Shown here: positions 10,671-21,934 of the stretch, in pieces
Numbering within the stretch: the stretch's first letter is position 1
Layout of the letters: every line of letters begins with the position of its first letter
Assembly (NCBI GenBank): GCA_032358255.1
Contig: JAULBX010026008.1
Span: 1-53,421, forward strand
Origin: Heterotrichella gracilis
Taxonomy: Eukaryota; Sar; Xanthophyceae; Tribonematales; Xanthonemataceae
Direction: 5' to 3'
Length of the DNA: 53,421 bases
Notes under the pieces: model-generated
What the model was told of the DNA's origin: nothing
The model's database searches: none
Seen by the model: only the letters and a program-made list of their open reading frames with translations
Made by a program: the position numbers and the translations under genes

Positions 10671-11903
10671 CAGGCGTGCTGCTCATTCCTGCAAGGCAGC
10701 GACTGGGAGTAGTAGCATTGCAGGTTTCGCTGTGCATTTCCTTGTGGCAGCATTGCGCACAGCTTTTTGGGTTGGGGGTGCAGTATTGTGCTTACAAGTA
10801 ACAATATGACATTGCCTGTGGTCGGTGACAAAATAATCTTGAAGGTTCAGTTCATTACATGAATTGTTCATGAATGTGGCAGTGTGTAATGCACGATTAT
10901 TTCCTGAATACAAATACATTTTGCATGGCGCAATGCCGTGTGCCACTAGTACGATCGGGTATCAATCCGCATGTTTCCCTCTGCTGGATTTATTCCCTGA
11001 CTGGCTTTTAATTGGGCCTATAAGTAGCCGCTCTTTCCTTACGTATGCCTTTTGCGTCGAGTTGGAATTATTTTCTCCTTTTCCAGCCTCGGTAGAAAAT
11101 GGGCAGTCCATGCAACATGCCACAGTTGGCGTTTCTAGCTTCCAGTCCATGCAGCCAGCGGTAAGCATATAAATCATGAGTCTTTGAATACCAATTATGT
11201 TCCTAATTACTACCTCCTCGCGCCGTCCAAATAAATGCTTAGTTCTTGAGCGGTCAGCATGCCCTTGCACTCACCATGATGGCTTTGCATGCATGCCGGG
11301 TGCACGCGTTGCAGGTTGCAGGGCCATGAGGGCGCTCGATAATTCACCACAACCACCGACATCTACACTGTTGCACATATCGTGATAATGTCCACCACTG
11401 AATGCATCCACCTACGATGGGTCTTCAACCAAGCCATCTTGATATATGCAGCCCCTATGCACTCGCCTGCAAGGGGAGCACACTTTTCCAATCAAATGTT
11501 TTTGTACCGGTAATCCAACCCAAATATATTCCAACCAGCTCACAACATGCCTAAAATCAAGTGCATATCTCGCACATAAGTCCAGAGGGTCGAACCGCGG
11601 ACCAAAGCACCGGGTCTCTCCTTGGGCAGGGATTGGCGTTCTGGATGCATGCATGCATATCTTGCAGCCATGAAGGGCTAAGGCTTGGTAAGAGCGCGCG
11701 CAACCCTGCACTGCTCACTGTCTGCAGTGCCGCCTTTTATATCGCTTGCTGCAACTGGCGCCTATGTGGACAGTCACCAAGGTATTCCTTGTGACTCATT
11801 CAAACCGAACATTTTGAAAAGCACAGCTCAGCCAGGTGTTGGTCCAGCGTATGACGTTTTCGGGTAGTTTGCCTTCAAGCTTACACATCCTAAGCAGACC
11901 GTG
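10671..11903. other. Spacer between the tandem F-box genes
   Basis: About 1.2 kb with no supported coding sequence. It contains TGCATGCA clusters (around 11286 and 11646) and the 16-base element at 11703-11718 shared with the gene A upstream region. Confidence 0.5.
11703..11718 (+). promoter_or_regulatory. Conserved upstream element, F-box gene B
   Basis: Identical 16-base copy of the element at 8653-8668, located 201 bases before the start codon of F-box gene B. Confidence 0.45.
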
Positions 11904-13715
11904 ATGGTCTCACTGATCCTCCCTGGTGCGGTGCCTCAAGGCCACGTCCACAGCCTGCCGGACGACGCCCTGGCACAGGTAGGTAGGGCTGGGCCCCACC
12001 GTGCACTTCGGGTGGTGCCTTGTGTGCTGAACCAGGAGTACAGCTGTGGGCAGATGGTTCTTCTGCGAGCTGTGCCACTTTGACGCTGCTGTTGCACAGT
12101 GGGAGGCAACCCTTTTCTTTGTGCATCCACAAGCCTGTTTGCCAACCAGCCCTGAAATGCCCGAAGAGGCACCATCGCTGCGGCCATATGGCATTAGTAG
12201 TTCTGTTTGCATGCACAACAGTGGTCCTAGATGGTGAGGTGCACCAGGGTTTACAACCCTTAAAGCAACTAGTACCAACTTGGGAGTGGCACTTTACACT
12301 TGGGGACGATCCAAAGCTGCTGCTTGCAACACCGCAGGTGCTGCTGCGCCTTGGTTTGGCTGAACGCACGCGTGCCGCCAGCGTGTGCAAGCGCTGGCAC
12401 AACCTGCTGCTCGTCCAGTGCAGGGTGTGGGGGCGGGTGAATGCATGGAGGTGGCCCCCATTTGCCAAGCTGCTGGAGCACCTGCACTACACGAGAGAGC
12501 TTCGCCTAAACTCCCCCATCTCTATTGAGGACTGCATCCGAATTGCGACTGCAATGGCGCCGGAACGAGCGCGAGTGATGCGGCGTATGGTAGTCGAGGA
12601 TCGCGAGGGTATGGGACTGCTCAAGCGCGTAGAGGCGCTCTTGGTGGTTGTTGCGCGCCTGCATCGGCTAGAGGTGTTGGACATATCTGTGACAGCATGT
12701 TCTGGCCAGGTTGGCCCACAAGGCAGCAGTGCAGCAGCGGAGTATGAGAGCTGGGTAGCTGTCACCCAACACCTCACCCGCTTGACAGCGCTCACCAGCC
12801 TTGGGTTTAATTCCAGAGACTCAGGAGAGGTACTCGGAACCCCCCGTAGGGTTTTACACCGCCTTCCCATTGCCACTCCTACCCTCAGTGCTCACCGCCG
12901 GGTTCTACGTGGGTGCGACATACAGCCGCCCCATATTCCCAGTCTCCTGGAGCCTCCCCCTCAGCAGCCTGCCCCAGCTGCGCAACTTGGCAATCAAGGT
13001 GGAGAGTGCGGAGTGGACATTGGACCTGCGGGCTGCAACCGGGGTGACAAAAATCACCCTGCGTATCAACAACTCCTCCCTGGAGCTGCCACATGGGGCG
13101 CCCTGGTGGCCCGCTGGCCTCCAGAAGCTGGACCTCCACGTCTCTGAGTCGTATGGATATGATGTGCTGTTGCTGGCAGGAGGCGATTGGGCGCGCTTGC
13201 TGCCACCTGTGCGCATCCTGGAGCTATGGCTTTCTCTGCCCGTAGCAAGGCAGCTGCTACCCCACCTTCCAGCAACCATTGAGGAGCTGCATCTGGCTAC
13301 ACATGTCGCACATGGAGAGCAGGGTGGCATTCAGATCCCTTTCCTGCCCAAGCTGACCCATCTGCGTGCCAACCAATTCTCTGGCGAGCACCTCATGACC
13401 CTCACCGCCCCCCTACACCCTGGCTTACGGTTCTGGGGCGATGCAAAACTTGTGCGGGTGGTTGGGCCGGGGTGGGAGATAGCGGTGGAGAGCCACAGCA
13501 TGCAGCTGCCGGCGAGCCAAGGGGGGCGTGTCAGGATGGAGGTGCTGGGGAGGGAGTCGAAGGGCAGTGCTAGGCTGGCTGCCCTGCGGTGGGTGCAGGC
13601 CCATGTGGACAGGTGGTTGTGCAGGCATGGCGCTACTCCCCGTGTTGTGACCCGGGGCAGGGCCAGGAACAGTGAGCAGGCATACAAAGTGGTGTGCTAT
13701 GCTACTGCATGCTAG
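11904..13715 (+). CDS. F-box/leucine-rich protein B (frame-broken tandem paralog)
   Basis: Tandem paralog of gene A with the same intron position inside the F-box. Exon 1, 11904-11978, ends VHSLPDDALAQ. Exon 2 starts at 12338 with VLLRLGLAERTRAASVCKRW then HNLLL. Homology to A runs in this frame to about 12815 (HLTRLTALTSLGFN), then resumes one base over from about 12850 (FYTAFPLPLLPSVLTAG, SWSLPLSSLPQLRNL, LPHGAPWWPAGLQKLDL) to TAG at 13713-13715. I found no GT-AG intron that reconciles the frames; a run of six C near 12840-12845 is a likely indel or error site. The C-terminus (RLAALRWVQAHVDRWLC...VVCYATAC) is intact here, unlike A. Without repair the product would truncate in the LRR region, so it is either a young pseudogene or an assembly error. 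Confidence 0.72.
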
Positions 13716-14329
13716 CGCAGCAGGTCCAATCGTGATCTTTTTTAGGAAGCAGTGGCAGTGTGCGCCGCTGGTGACCAAGTGTGATGTTATTTCATTGCAT
13801 TGCCATTGGCGGTGGTTGTTTTGTGCCTCCTGTGTGCACCTGCTCTCTCAAGTCTTTTCAGGTGATTGATATGGAATGCAGACCCAGATTGGTTACTATG
13901 CGCCTGTATGGCCCTGACAGTGCCGTTTGTGAACACCGCGTATTTGCGCATGCGAATGCCATGTACCTGTGTGCTATGGTTGCCTGGAGGCGCTGCACCT
14001 ACTCTTGTGATTTGTATGAAGCCATGCTGGTTGCAAGAACTTAGAAATTTGGAAGCATTGAGTTATTGGTTATAATAATTCTTTCATAATGTTATTACCT
14101 ATTTAATTTAATTTAAACAAATGCTAATGCATAGAAATTCCAATTAATTTTGTTCAGATAAGCGTATCCACGTGTCATGCAAGCAGCACTCGGTGCAAGC
14201 CTGGGGCTCACGATGCATTGGCATTGATACATATAGCACACAACTCTCTCCTGTCGCAGTACTTCACGCTAGGGTGCTGCACCCAGTCAACTTGTTGCTT
14301 CGAAACCGTTTGCTGAGCCACTTGAAGCC
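13716..14329. other. Intergenic region between F-box gene B and CSP41b
   Basis: Includes the F-box B 3' flank and an AT-rich patch around 14085-14155. No coding or RNA gene recognised. Confidence 0.5.
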
Positions 14330-17300
14330 ATGTTGTCCACTGGCACGGTGTCCCGTTTGGGGACCCAACCTGCCATTCGCGCTGAAGCACCACGCGCGAT
14401 GGGCTCCTTCTCTGGGCTCAGGCGCACCAACCTCGTGGACAACGTGTCTGTCATGGCAATGAAGAGCAGCTTGAAGGTGAATGCACTACACAAACTGTGC
14501 GATGGCAGCTGCAGATCGTTGCCAACTGTTAGCTTGCACCTGGCTCGTAAACTGGCAGCAAACTTGTCCTTGTCCTGTTGGGTCATGGTTCGCAACGAAA
14601 CATAAACATCATTTAAACTGCATCTAGCCTTTGTTTGATGCGAAAAGCAGTGCATGCCCTCTGCCTTGGGGTTCAGAACACTGTGCTCTATCCTTATCCA
14701 GCCTGGCCTCATGCTGGAGCTAGCTTGCTCTGAAAATGAACCCCGTACCCTTTCCAGGCACCCATCCTCAGTGCAAAGAGGGCTACATCCTCGGCCACAC
14801 GCTCTGCAGTGACGATGAGTGCCGTTGCCCCAAAGAAGATCCTCATGCTGGGTAAGTCTTGTCCATAGTAGGTTTGGTGTGCCTAGCCTGGCCCCCTCCC
14901 TCACTGCCTTGACAGTGTGCACTTTTTCACAGGTGGTACCCGTTTCATCGGTGTGTACCTTGCCCGCCAGTTGGTTGAGGCTGGGCATGAGGTCACTCTG
15001 CTCACCCGTGGGAAGAAGCTAGTGACGTTCCAGATCCCAGACGACACCGATGAGGGCTTTGCCAAGTACGCTGCGGCTGTGAAGCACATTGCTGCTGACA
15101 GGAGCGACCCAGAGCAGATCAAGGCAGCCATTGCCAACCAGGGCTTCCAGGGTAGGGTTTGCACTTGCGGGGATGGATCTGCTGGCCCAAAACCTTTATT
15201 TCGGTATCCTGACAGCGCAATGCTGGGTGCACTGCGGTATTGCAGCCTCGCATTGCCTGTCATCACAACAGTGCACTGGTGCTTGTCTGACATAGGCGTC
15301 CTCTGTCTACGGCAACCCACTGTTGCCTCCAGGCTGCCTCATCTCCAACCCTACAAATTCGCGATTGTGAAGCATCATGGTACCATCTTCGCACAAAAAA
15401 AATCACTCAGTTAACAGCGTCCAGCAATACCCGTCAAACTAGCATAAATTATCAATGAATCATTTGAATAATGTGCACGCAAGAACATCCTCGAGCACCC
15501 CTCCCGTTTCCCTGTGCAGTGGTGTATGACATGAACGGGCGTGAGGCAGTTGAGGCGGAGCCCATCCTGGAGGGTATCCCAGACATGGAGCAGTACATCT
15601 TCTGCTCCTCAGCGGGTGTGTACCTGAAGAGCGACCAGATGCCGCACAGGGAGGAGGACGCAGTGGACCCCAAGAGCAGGCACAAGGTGCGGCACCCAAA
15701 ACCCTACTCCATATACCCTACAACCCTAATACACGAACCAGGCTGTTGACACTAAAAGCAGGGAGAGGGCGCTGTGGACCTTAAGAGCAGGTTCGGGATG
15801 CAATACCATGTAAGCCTGGATCGGACATGTCAAGCCCTCGCCAGGGAGGAGTACGAATAGCTCACCAAGTAGCTACTAAATTGCCTTACCCAGCCATGCC
15901 ATCACCAACCATGCGCCCTCTCTCCACACAAACCCGTGGCATTCCCAAAAGCACTGCACACACACACCTCCACCCCTCCTGCAGGGCAAGCTCGACACTG
16001 AATCCCTGCTGGCCAGCCGGGGGGTGAACTTCACATCTGTGCGGCCCGTGTACATTTACGGCCCCCTGAACTACAACCCTGTGGAGGAGTGGTTCTTCCA
16101 CAGGCTGGCAGCCGACAGGCCTATCCCCGTGCCCGGGTCTGGGATGCAGGTAGGCTGAGGAGGATATGCTTGCATTTCCAATCCCTTTCGCATCTTTTTG
16201 TCTTCTGCAGCATGTGGGGTTGTGGTGGGGTTGGGAACAGTGGCGCCAGCTTCTTCGATTTAATGTGTGATGACTAGCTTCGGCGTGTGAAGCATCTAGT
16301 CACCATATTGTGGTCACAACCAGCTGCAATCATTGTGGATGATCTAGAGAATATACTTCATAGATTCTGTACGGTTCACACACCTATGTACCTACCAACT
16401 CATGACTCATGAGTGATCACGTGGGATCGTGGGGGCGCAGGTGACCCAGCTAGGCCATGTGAGGGACCTGGCCACCGCATTGCATTCCTTAGTTATATAT
16501 CATGGCGTGTGATCATCATTGATCACGTGTGATCATTGGCTTGCAGGTGACCCAGCTAGGCCATGTGAAGGACCTGGCCACCGCATTTGTGAAGGTGCTG
16601 GGCAACCCCAAGGCAGCCAAGCAGATCTACAACATCTCGGGGGAGAGGTGCGATGAAGCGGGTGGTGGCTGTGTGATGGGGACCCATCCTTGATGGTGAA
16701 TCACCAATGCACGGAGCGGGTGAACAGAGACTGAGGAGCTGCATAGAAGGGTTCTAAATGGATGCGCAATCACAATCATTATTGCATGTTAAGTCCATCA
16801 AAGGTGGTTGGTGCGATGCGGTGTACTTTGTGGGTACTGTAAGCATGGCTCCACGGTCCCGCGCCAGGGCTTACTGACCTGAGGGGTGGGGGGTGGGGGG
16901 ACAGATGGGTCAGCACCGGGTGATGTGCACCATGACGTGCCCTGATGCCTCCGCGCCTTCACTTTGGGCAATTTAAACCCAGCACCATCCATCGTGGTCA
17001 TGGTAATCCCCCTTGCAAACACATTGCTCCTCACTATATGCCGCAATACAGCACCCACATGCCCCTCACCCACCCCTGCAGGTACGTCACCTTTGACGGC
17101 ATTGCCAAGGCCTGCGCCGAGGCCATGGGTAAGCCCGCCCCTGAGCTCATCCACTTCAACGCCAAGGACTTTGACTTTGGCAAGGCCAAGGCCTTCCCCA
17201 TGCGCGACCAGCACTTCTTTGCATCAGTGGACAAGGTGAGAACCCTAGCAAGTCACCCGAACCCCTGGCAACGAGAAGGAGCCCTGTCAGTTATACTTAG

Positions 17301-17824
17301 GACTGATGAGGTGCTCCCCAAGCGCGGGCAGCTCATGTTTGCATCAGTAAGGACTTTGAATCATGCACACTACACGTGAGGGCCTGCATATCCACACTGG
17401 GGAGGGACTGATGTGGAGGTCAGGGGGCAAAGGTGGGGGCCAGGATTGGGGGCTAGGGTCAATGCATGGACCCAGAGGGAGCACACATGCTTGCACTTCA
17501 TTAGTTGGCGAAAATACCTGCAGCTGTGAGTAGTTGTTGACCACCCATCAGTCCCCGCCGTTCTCTCCATCTCTCCAAAGGAGGCTGTTTGTGACTGCTG
17601 TCATCGTTGCATGGGAATGGTAGTGAAAATGATTGTTTGATAGTGAAAATGATTGTTTGTTGCAGGCCATGGATGAGCTTGACTGGCAGCCCGAGTTTGG
17701 GCTGGTGGAGGGCATCCGGGACTCATACGAGAAGGACTTTGGGCGGGGCACATTTCGCAAGGCAGCTGACTTCACCACGGATGACATGATCCTGGCCAAG
17801 GTCAAGGGGGTGGCGTACGCATAA
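14330..17824 (+). CDS. CSP41B: Chloroplast stem-loop-binding protein CSP41b
   Basis: Atypical short-chain dehydrogenase-fold protein that binds and stabilises chloroplast RNAs and associates with ribosomes and transcription complexes in plants and algae. Exons: 14330-14476, 14758-14851, 14933-15151, 15520-15686, 15985-16149, 16547-16647, 17082-17235, 17666-17824; phases all join, total 401 residues. The first ~75 residues, spanning exon 1 and most of exon 2, are Ser/Ala/Arg-rich and fit a plastid transit peptide. Then MLGGTRFIGVYLARQL carries the nucleotide-binding Gly motif (about 81-87). Family blocks follow: VVYDMNGREA, FCSSAGVYLKSD, AVDPKSRHKGKL, VRPVYIYGPLNYNPVEEWFF, QLGHVKDLATAFV, KDFDFGKAKAFPMRDQHFF, DFGRGTFRKAADFTTDDMIL. 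These are very close to land-plant CSP41b. Three introns carry exon-edge echoes. Confidence 0.94.
15758..15803 (+). repeat. Echo of CSP41b exon 4 3' edge
   Basis: GGGAGAGGGCGCTGTGGACC then TTAAGAGCAGG is a diverged copy of the end of exon 4 (parent GGGAGGAGGACGCAGTGGAC then CCCAAGAGCAGG, donor at 15687). Offset about 111 bases downstream, in the adjacent intron. The donor has decayed (GATGCA instead of GGTGCG). Confidence 0.75.
16406..16487 (+). repeat. Echo of CSP41b exon 6 5' edge with acceptor
   Basis: The exon 6 start (parent 16547) is preceded, 106 bases upstream at 16441, by a near-identical copy: GTGACCCAGCTAGGCCATGT then GAGGGACCTGGCCACCGCATT, one base different from the parent over this stretch. 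The copy includes a GCAG acceptor and a GATCACGTG segment of upstream intron that is also duplicated. After about 45 bases the copy ends abruptly. Confidence 0.9.
17310..17357 (+). repeat. Echo of CSP41b exon 7 3' edge
   Basis: CTCCCCAAGCGCGGGCAGCT then CATGTTTGCATCAG followed by GTAAGG copies the exon 7 end (parent TTCCCCATGCGCGACCAGCA then CTTCTTTGCATCAG). The shared TTTGCATCAG is displaced exactly 120 bases. The copy now has its own potential donor (GTAAGG at 17347). Confidence 0.75.
17621..17660 (+). repeat. 20-bp tandem duplication at CSP41b exon 8 acceptor
   Basis: 17621-17640 and 17641-17660 are the same 20-mer (TAGTGAAAATGATTGTTTGA versus ...TTTGT), 19 of 20 bases identical, ending directly in the TTGCAG acceptor of exon 8. 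It duplicates the likely branch-point/pyrimidine region. Confidence 0.9.
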
Positions 17825-20800
17825 GCGCCAGGGGATGGCGTGGCCTGAGGGATTTGTGGTTAGGTTCAGGAGCCCTGAAACCCAGCATTTGAGAGCAGCA
17901 CAGCCAAGGTCTTATGGAGCGGTTTGTTGCAGTGCACGGGTTTTTTTCCAGGGCCTGTTACTGAGGACCCAGAATCCGGTTATGTGAGGCTCAGTGGTCC
18001 TGTGCGAAGCTGTGGGTGTCTGTTAGGGAGCTGTGGACTGGAGGAATCATTTTTTAGCAGATTGTTTGTGGTTGATATTCCTGAGCACTCGCCTTCTCTG
18101 CACAGTCCCACACTACAAACGCTCTTCTATCAAACCCTCTTTGCTAATGCTGCAACGAATTCCTACTAGGGGTGTGTGGATGTAAGGTGGAGATTGGAGT
18201 TGTTATCATTAGCTTTGATAAGCCTGGGCAAAATGGCGAGGAATGAGTGGTGTAGTAAGCAGAAGTTTACATTGAACCAGGCCTGGTTGAGGCACTTGGT
18301 GTGAACAAAGAGGCATAGCTTCAGATAAGCATAGCAGGAGATCACGCTGTCTCTACTAACACTTGGGTTGAATCTCATAACATCGGACTATTTCTGTCGC
18401 TATACAGGTCTAACTGTAATTGTGGGAATATTAAGAGAGAACGAGAGAGAAAGCTGTCACATGCTGTAACCTTGCTGAGACAAGCTTGGGATGTAATGGC
18501 ATTTTGCTGTAAATACCGTGTGATGTAAATTGTGAGAAAGATAAACAGTTGGAAATTCCTACAGGCCTGTACCATACATAAAGCTGGCCCATATACTCGC
18601 TGTAATGAGGCATGCTTGGTTGCGCTATGATTAAGACTGTGGAATAACGTTCAAGTTATAAATTGTTGGAGTATTTTGTCATGTTTGAACAGGAGGATTC
18701 TTACCCCCGCCAAAGAAAAGAGGCAGATGCTGCTGTGGGACAGTATAATGGTAAGCTTGTGTGCTGTTGCTACTGGCAAACGATTGGTAAAATATGTGGA
18801 AACGATGGAATGCGGTGAGCTAGCTGGAACAGGCCAGAAAAGCACCAACAGGGAAAATAGCTGTGTGAGGTGTCAAATGCCGAATACTGTTTTGTTACTC
18901 GACAACGCTCAACACTCAAGGTTTGCAGCTGATGCCGCAAGTAGTACTGGATATGGTGTGGTAGGGGTCAGTCACTGGTGCGCTGAGTGCGTGCTTGATG
19001 GCGGCTAAACAGCAAGGTTGCATGATGGGCACTGACGGACTGATGCTGACTGATCATGAGCCCACATCTCTGCGGCATGGCGAGATGCGGGGTGAAGGAA
19101 GGAGGCACGCACGCGTATATGGCAGTGTTGATTCAAAGCTGTCGGTGCTGCCAACAACTTGGTCCGTTGCGTGAGTAGTTGGCGGTTCGTCACGACCGTT
19201 CATGATGGCGTGGCGTGTCAGAAAACTTGTACTGGGCGAGCTTGATTGGATGCCAGGGTTGAAAACGTGGCAAGTATAAGCTTCCAATGCTGTCTGCGTC
19301 TGCCCAATTCCTACTAGAACCAGGTCTGAGAGTCGTTGAGTGACGATGCACATTATAATGGGGTGTGCCCGGGGCGGAAAGGAGCGAAAAGATGTCAACA
19401 GCCGGAGTGGGTCAGACATCTTTATTGCTTATGAAAGGGGTGTGGAAATTGCGAAGCAGTGGAGCTGGGCGCTGTTTCACGACCGTTCAAGACGATGTGG
19501 CGCCAGATATCTACTCTAAGGTGCTAGGTTTGCTGAGAGTGCCCTCCATCTCCACCAGAGATTGGGATCGAGCTAAACCTTTTTGTTAACCACAACGTTC
19601 GTTGCTAGAATCGCTGTGTGAGTGCTGTGCACCTGCCGAAACACTGTTTGGTTTGCACAAGCAAAGCAGCATAAGTGGCGAGCGCACGCAGGCAGCTGCG
19701 GCCACAGGGCACAAGCCAAGGGGTAAAATGCCCTACCCGTGTGTAGGCAGGCAGGCACCACTGTCAGGCATGGTGCTCACACAGGCTCACTACAGTGGGC
19801 CTGCACGTCGTGAGGTAATGAAAACTCAGTCCTGGGACAACAATTTTTTTTTAGCAGTGTTTTTTAGCACCTGGATGACTGCACAGTTTGCAAATGCTGT
19901 AATAAACATGCAGTTTGCGACTCAGCTTTGAAGCCTTTGTTGACAACTGCAGATAGCTGCAGCATACAATATCATGTGTGTTTCTGTCCTTGGCTCAGCC
20001 ATCATTATTGATCAACATGGTTGCCATAAATCGCGGCCGTCGACATGCAAATTGCGCAGGGCATATTGCTGCAAACCGTGCTCCCAGACTGGTTTTATTA
20101 TTATTCGACCGCAGGCACTGGCAGGCATGTTACATAATGTTACAGTAAGAGCACTGCAAGAGCAGCAAGCACCTCGAGTGCGGCGAGTACTTTGTTGACA
20201 AAAAACAATGCGTTACAATGTTATCATAGTTGCCACAGGGCCAGGCCTGAAATACTTGCTGGGAGGAAGTTAGGTAGACAAGTGGTACCAAGGGCACCCC
20301 GTGGGCAAGGGCCCAAAACCCTGTTGAACCCTAGCTGACGCTTAGGCTATGGCTGAGCTACTCACAGATGCTGCCAGCTGCGCAGCTTAAATAGGGAAGC
20401 AATGATCCAACCTACATAACATCGGTATAACGCAATATACATCGGTCAAACTATGCACGCCCCAAATTTATCCGACAAGCAGTGCAGCCGCCAAACCAAC
20501 ACCCATGCTCAGCAGTGTCCACCCGCCTGCATTCAAGCGGCCACACTGTGGCATGTCACACCAGTGTGGCGCACACTACACCTCAATGACACCTGGGTGT
20601 GCCATCCGCATGCTCTGGCAGCGCTTGAAGCACCTATATTTTCAACCGCCCCTGGTGACGTGACATGCATGGCAGCCCCTAATCAGCTGCTCCATACGGT
20701 CTGAATGCCTCCCCCAAATGGCTGCGCATCTGTGCGCGTGCCAACACCTGCAAATCAGTACGTACACTCCAGTATACTCCAAGTAAAACTCTCCAAGGTA

Positions 20801-20936
20801 GGCAACACCTCCAGACCAGTATACTCCAAGTAAAACTTTTGCGGATCCCTGGGTCCACTAACAAACTAGCAACAGTTTTTTTAGTAATTTGATATTTGTG
20901 ACAAAACAAAACAAATCTATCATGTAAAATGGAAAA
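17825..20936. other. Gene-poor stretch after CSP41b
   Basis: About 3.1 kb with only short open frames on both strands and no recognisable domain. Many TGTAA motifs (a green-algal poly(A) signal) occur at 18414-18610. A segment containing CACGACCGTTCA and GATG is repeated near 19190 and 19478. At 20750-20840 there is a local duplication. Confidence 0.45.
20769..20838. repeat. Local direct repeat
   Basis: CCAGTATACTCCAAGTAAAA then CT occurs at about 20769-20790 and again at about 20817-20838, preceded in both cases by a CAACACCT-like sequence. Tandem duplication with a unit near 48 bases in non-coding DNA. Confidence 0.85.
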
Positions 20937-20969
20937 TCCTAAACCCTAAACCCTAAACCCTAAACCCTA
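20937..20969. repeat. Interstitial telomere-type repeat (CCCTAAA)n
   Basis: Nearly five tandem copies of the plant/green-algal telomere heptamer (first unit TCCTAAA). It lies in non-coding DNA about 70 bases beyond the stop of the minus-strand exon at 21042-21083. It is too short and too internal to be a chromosome end. Confidence 0.92.
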
Positions 20970-21041
20970 CATCAGCAGCATACACAGCCATGGCCAGTGG
21001 TGCATTCACCTATGGTTTCTTCAGCTCATCTCTGAGGTGCT

Positions 21042-21356
21042 TCACTTGCGAGCTTTACGCTTTATCTCAGCCACATGCTCCTCCTGCTCAATATCAAAAC
21101 AAAATATTGTAAATACAACACGTATGTATTATCAAATAGGGCAGCCTGTCCTTGGACATGCATGTTGAGAGAGAGGATTAAAGCAACAGGAGGGCATTAC
21201 CCACATGCCCACTATGTAGCTACATACTATAGTACATGTCCCCTACCTGCTCGGTGATCAGTAAACGAATAATGCTGATCCCGGCCCACCCAAGGCAAAG
21301 GAGTAGGCCAGCCCCCAATGCACGTATAGCTCGCTCTTCTGGTAGATCCCAGGCAG
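21042..21356 (-). CDS. C-terminal exons of an unidentified small membrane protein
   Basis: Two minus-strand exons with matching splice signals: 21356-21247 (after GTGTGCAG, ending at a GTAGGG donor, phase 0) and 21083-21042 (after GAGCAG, ending AAG TGA). Joined they encode AWDLPEERAIRALGAG, then a hydrophobic segment LLLCLGWAGISIIRLLI, then TEQEEHVAEIKRKARK and stop: one likely transmembrane helix followed by a basic tail. The first exon needs an upstream exon ending in one base; I could not place it confidently. Candidates for small organellar or ER membrane subunits exist, but I do not recognise the family. Splice phase and composition are the only support. Confidence 0.4.
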
Positions 21357-21934
21357 CTGCACACATGCACAGGCAGGGAGTAGAGTGAGGCAGGCGAAAC
21401 CACCTGGTGCACCGGGTGTGCAGCAACGAGCTTTCAGAGATCGTTGTTCACACTGCGCACAGATATATGCTGCAGGTGTGGCTGCGCAGAAGGAGATCAA
21501 AAGCTACACTGCTAATGGGTGCTGGTAAGACATACAGTTATGTAAACAGCTCCAGTGAAACGTTACAAAAGACAAAAAGGCATTCCAGCTGACACCGTTT
21601 TTGCCTATCATGTGTAGCATTGAATGGCACACAAGAGGGACATCAAGTCCACGACTAGAGCTAACAAGAGGCCAGTGGTTAAGCCTAAGATGACTATCAC
21701 TGTAGTGTAAGGGCTTTTGATCACAAATATGCTCCTAGAGCAAAGTTTCACATTTGCACAGCTGCAGCTGGGTAATTGACCCCTTCCCTGCAGTGAAACC
21801 CCAATTGCAATTGGATGCAACGAACCAAGCTCAGATGCGGTGACGAACTGTGCAACGCCGAAGAAACGTGGTGGAGGGGGAGTGTGTGCAGAGGGCAACA
21901 TAGACAAAGGGTGAGTGCGTGCACCCGCAAACCA

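Noticed and set aside
12801..12860. A 20-base GT-AG 'intron' rescuing F-box gene B
   Set aside because: Too short for splicing, and its removal does not put the flanks in the homologous frame.
14287..14988. 233-residue minus-strand ORF
   Set aside because: Antisense to CSP41b exons 1-3.
20937..20969. Telomere (chromosome end)
   Set aside because: Only about five units, with complex sequence and exons on both sides; it is an interstitial tract.
21608..21907. Minus-strand ORF with a hydrophobic segment (VIVILGLTTGLLLALVVDLM)
   Set aside because: Could be an exon, but no splice signals or phase link it to the membrane-protein exons at 21042-21356.
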